A stretch of DNA of 5,844 bases, taken from TMED14 sp041158165. GTDB lineage: Bacteria; Bacteroidota; Bacteroidia; Flavobacteriales; Schleiferiaceae. Position numbers and translations under genes: made by a program. The notes beneath the pieces were generated by a model that was not told where the DNA came from, did no database searches, and saw only the letters and a program-made list of their open reading frames with translations. The DNA is taken from assembly GCA_041158165.1 (NCBI GenBank), contig JBEBBW010000059.1, positions 1-5,844 of the forward strand, in the 5' to 3' direction. Below, piece after piece: positions 5,012 to 5,844 of this stretch (position 1 is the stretch's first letter; each line of letters opens with the position of its first letter).

Positions 5012-5844
5012 GCCTTGGGCGCGGGTTTGGGGCCGGCGATGCGCTTGGCAACCGCCAGGCCTGAACCGAGGGCGAGCAGAATCACGCCCAACCACAGCAC
5101 ATTGATGTAGGGGAAGATGAAGGCTTGAAGCAAAATAAACTCCTGCTCTTCGGCCGCCTTGCGCCAAAACTTCATTTTGAAGCGACCGGGTTCGTCTGAA
5201 ACGCCGTCGAATCGGGCTTTAACCCCAAGCTTAGCGAATTCAGCCTCGCCTGGAGATGCCTGGTTGCCCCTTACCTGGTAGGGAACGTCGACGGTCTCGC
5301 TGCGTCCGTCCATGTGCTTGAGCGTGAGGCGCGCAGCCATGTCGAGCGTCGCCAAGTCGCCGGTTTCTTTGACCATCAACGCGTCGTTCACAATAATGGA
5401 GTCGCAGCGCATCAAGTACTCGTCAAAGACAAAAACCTCTTCGCCGCGCCCCATGGTGGCTTCCATTTCGTCAGACCAACCGCTTTCTTTTTCTTCGGTA
5501 CTGCGCATGTCGGCGAAGCTGACGTAGGTGTAAATGTCGCGGTCCCAGTAGTGCTTGGTTGAGGGTTCGCGGACGTTGCCCATTCGCGGGTTGAGCTGGA
5601 TGTAGGGTGCCAACGAGAACAGCTTTTCACCAGGGGTTTGGTCGTCGCTTGTTCCGTAAAAATTCACGTCGTAAATCTGGAAGTGGCCTTCGCGGCGCTC
5701 GCCGGTCCATTCGACCCAGTACGGGTGCATGGATACGGTGTCGCGAAGCGGAAGAAGAATGTGTTCATTCGCCGGAAAGTCCTTGTGCAAAAACACCGGG
5801 TTTTGGCTGATCGCTTGTTTTTTGCCGTTGCTGATGAGCGATCC
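5008..5844 (-). CDS. ccmF: Cytochrome c biogenesis protein, CcmF/CcsA type, C-terminal part
   Basis: The reading frame is open to the window edge, so only the last 278 aa are present and the true start is outside. The fragment looks like the C-terminal periplasmic domain of the large Bacteroidota CcmF/CcsA-type haem lyase, which attaches haem to apocytochrome c at the outer face of the inner membrane. Support comes from ENxxLPLRDT-like and MHPYWVEWTG segments (about 27-47 of the fragment), NPRMGNVREPSTKHYWDRDIY in the region 85-105 (the typical P-S-x-K-x-Y/F-x-x-x-D-x-Y-T block), and one final membrane helix (about 244-266) with FPYINVLWLG followed by a short basic tail, KRIAGPKPAPKA. The haem-binding tryptophan-rich segment and other helices are not in view. 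An internal GTG at 5796 is not a credible start. It is the first visible gene of the coupled operon; its TGA overlaps the DUF2520 ATG. CcmF versus CcsA naming is uncertain. Confidence 0.78.
   Translation of the reverse strand, partial: GSLISNGKKQAISQNPVFLHKDFPANEHILLPLRDTVSMHPYWVEWTGERREGHFQIYDVNFYGTSDDQTPGEKLFSLAPYIQLNPRMGNVREPSTKHYWDRDIYTYVSFADMRSTEEKESGWSDEMEATMGRGEEVFVFDEYLMRCDSIIVNDALMVKETGDLATLDMAARLTLKHMDGRSETVDVPYQVRGNQASPGEAEFAKLGVKARFDGVSDEPGRFKMKFWRKAAEEQEFILLQAFIFPYINVLWLGVILLALGSGLAVAKRIAGPKPAPKA

Larger units (their letters stand above)
1754..5844 (-). other. Probable five-gene operon: ccmF - DUF2520 - kdsC - maf - nhaC
   Basis: All five genes read leftward. Three junctions are 4-base stop/start overlaps on the minus strand: ATGA at 5011-5008, ATGA at 4328-4325 and GTGA at 3813-3810. 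The fourth junction is a 32-base gap without terminator. None of the starts has a Shine-Dalgarno sequence at proper spacing, so translation of the downstream genes probably depends on ribosomes arriving from the gene before. The promoter lies beyond the right edge. Whether nhaC belongs to the unit is less certain than for the other four. Confidence 0.8.

Noticed and set aside
4331..5110. 259-codon plus-strand open frame opposite DUF2520
   Set aside because: The minus strand carries strongly conserved DUF2520 motifs with proper overlaps to both neighbours. The antisense product is Arg/Gly-rich and resembles no family I recognise.
5012..5167. Upstream extension of the DUF2520 frame by 52 codons
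   Set aside because: This stretch is the ccmF C-terminal coding region read in another frame. It is Arg/Gly/His-rich, and the ATG at 5011 overlaps the ccmF stop and starts the Rossmann fold directly.
1..5844. Mobile element, CRISPR array, toxin-antitoxin or defence system
   Set aside because: No direct repeat array, terminal inverted repeats, transposase, integrase or defence-type domain was seen. All six main genes are recognisable housekeeping or envelope families with uniform base composition by eye.

Overview
This window looks like a piece of a Bacteroidota (Bacteroidetes) chromosome, probably Flavobacteriia/Cryomorphaceae-like, although it is richer in G+C than most of that group (clearly above 50% by eye). 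The taxonomic signs are a large CcmF/CcsA-type cytochrome c assembly protein with a Bacteroidota-style C-terminus, the adjoining DUF2520 - KdsC-type HAD - Maf gene run, no Shine-Dalgarno sequences before the start codons, and a TAnnTTTG-type promoter element. No species can be named from the sequence alone. All genes are ordinary chromosomal types. I see no transposase, integrase, phage gene, CRISPR array, rRNA or tRNA.

Layout. At the left edge, the last codons of a possible plus-strand gene end at base 18. It converges on a minus-strand family 2 glycosyltransferase (80-799). Between them is a strong hairpin with T-tracts on both sides that can terminate transcription in both directions. The glycosyltransferase is divergent from corA (838-1803, plus strand, CorA-family divalent cation channel), with only 38 bases between the two start codons. 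From 1754 to the right edge everything is on the minus strand. In transcription order it is ccmF-like C-terminus (cut by the edge, 5844-5008), a DUF2520 Rossmann-fold protein (5011-4325), a KdsC-family phosphatase (4328-3810), a Maf nucleotide pyrophosphatase (3813-3217) and an NhaC-family Na+/H+ antiporter (3184-1754).

How the genes fit together. The first four minus-strand genes are joined by three successive 4-base stop/start overlaps (ATGA, ATGA, GTGA). They are therefore almost certainly co-transcribed and probably translationally coupled. nhaC follows after 32 bases and may be the last gene of the same unit. The operon mixes cytochrome c maturation, Kdo (LPS inner core) synthesis, nucleotide-pool cleaning and cation/proton exchange, so it is better described as an envelope/housekeeping operon than as one pathway. 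nhaC and corA overlap tail to tail by 50 bases with no visible terminator, so the end of NhaC is written antisense to the last membrane helix of CorA.

I found no convincing new multi-gene system. The points most worth a second look are the compact, uncharacterised DUF2520 protein locked into the coupled operon, the corA/nhaC 3' overlap, and the very short divergent promoter region that suggests a leaderless glycosyltransferase mRNA.
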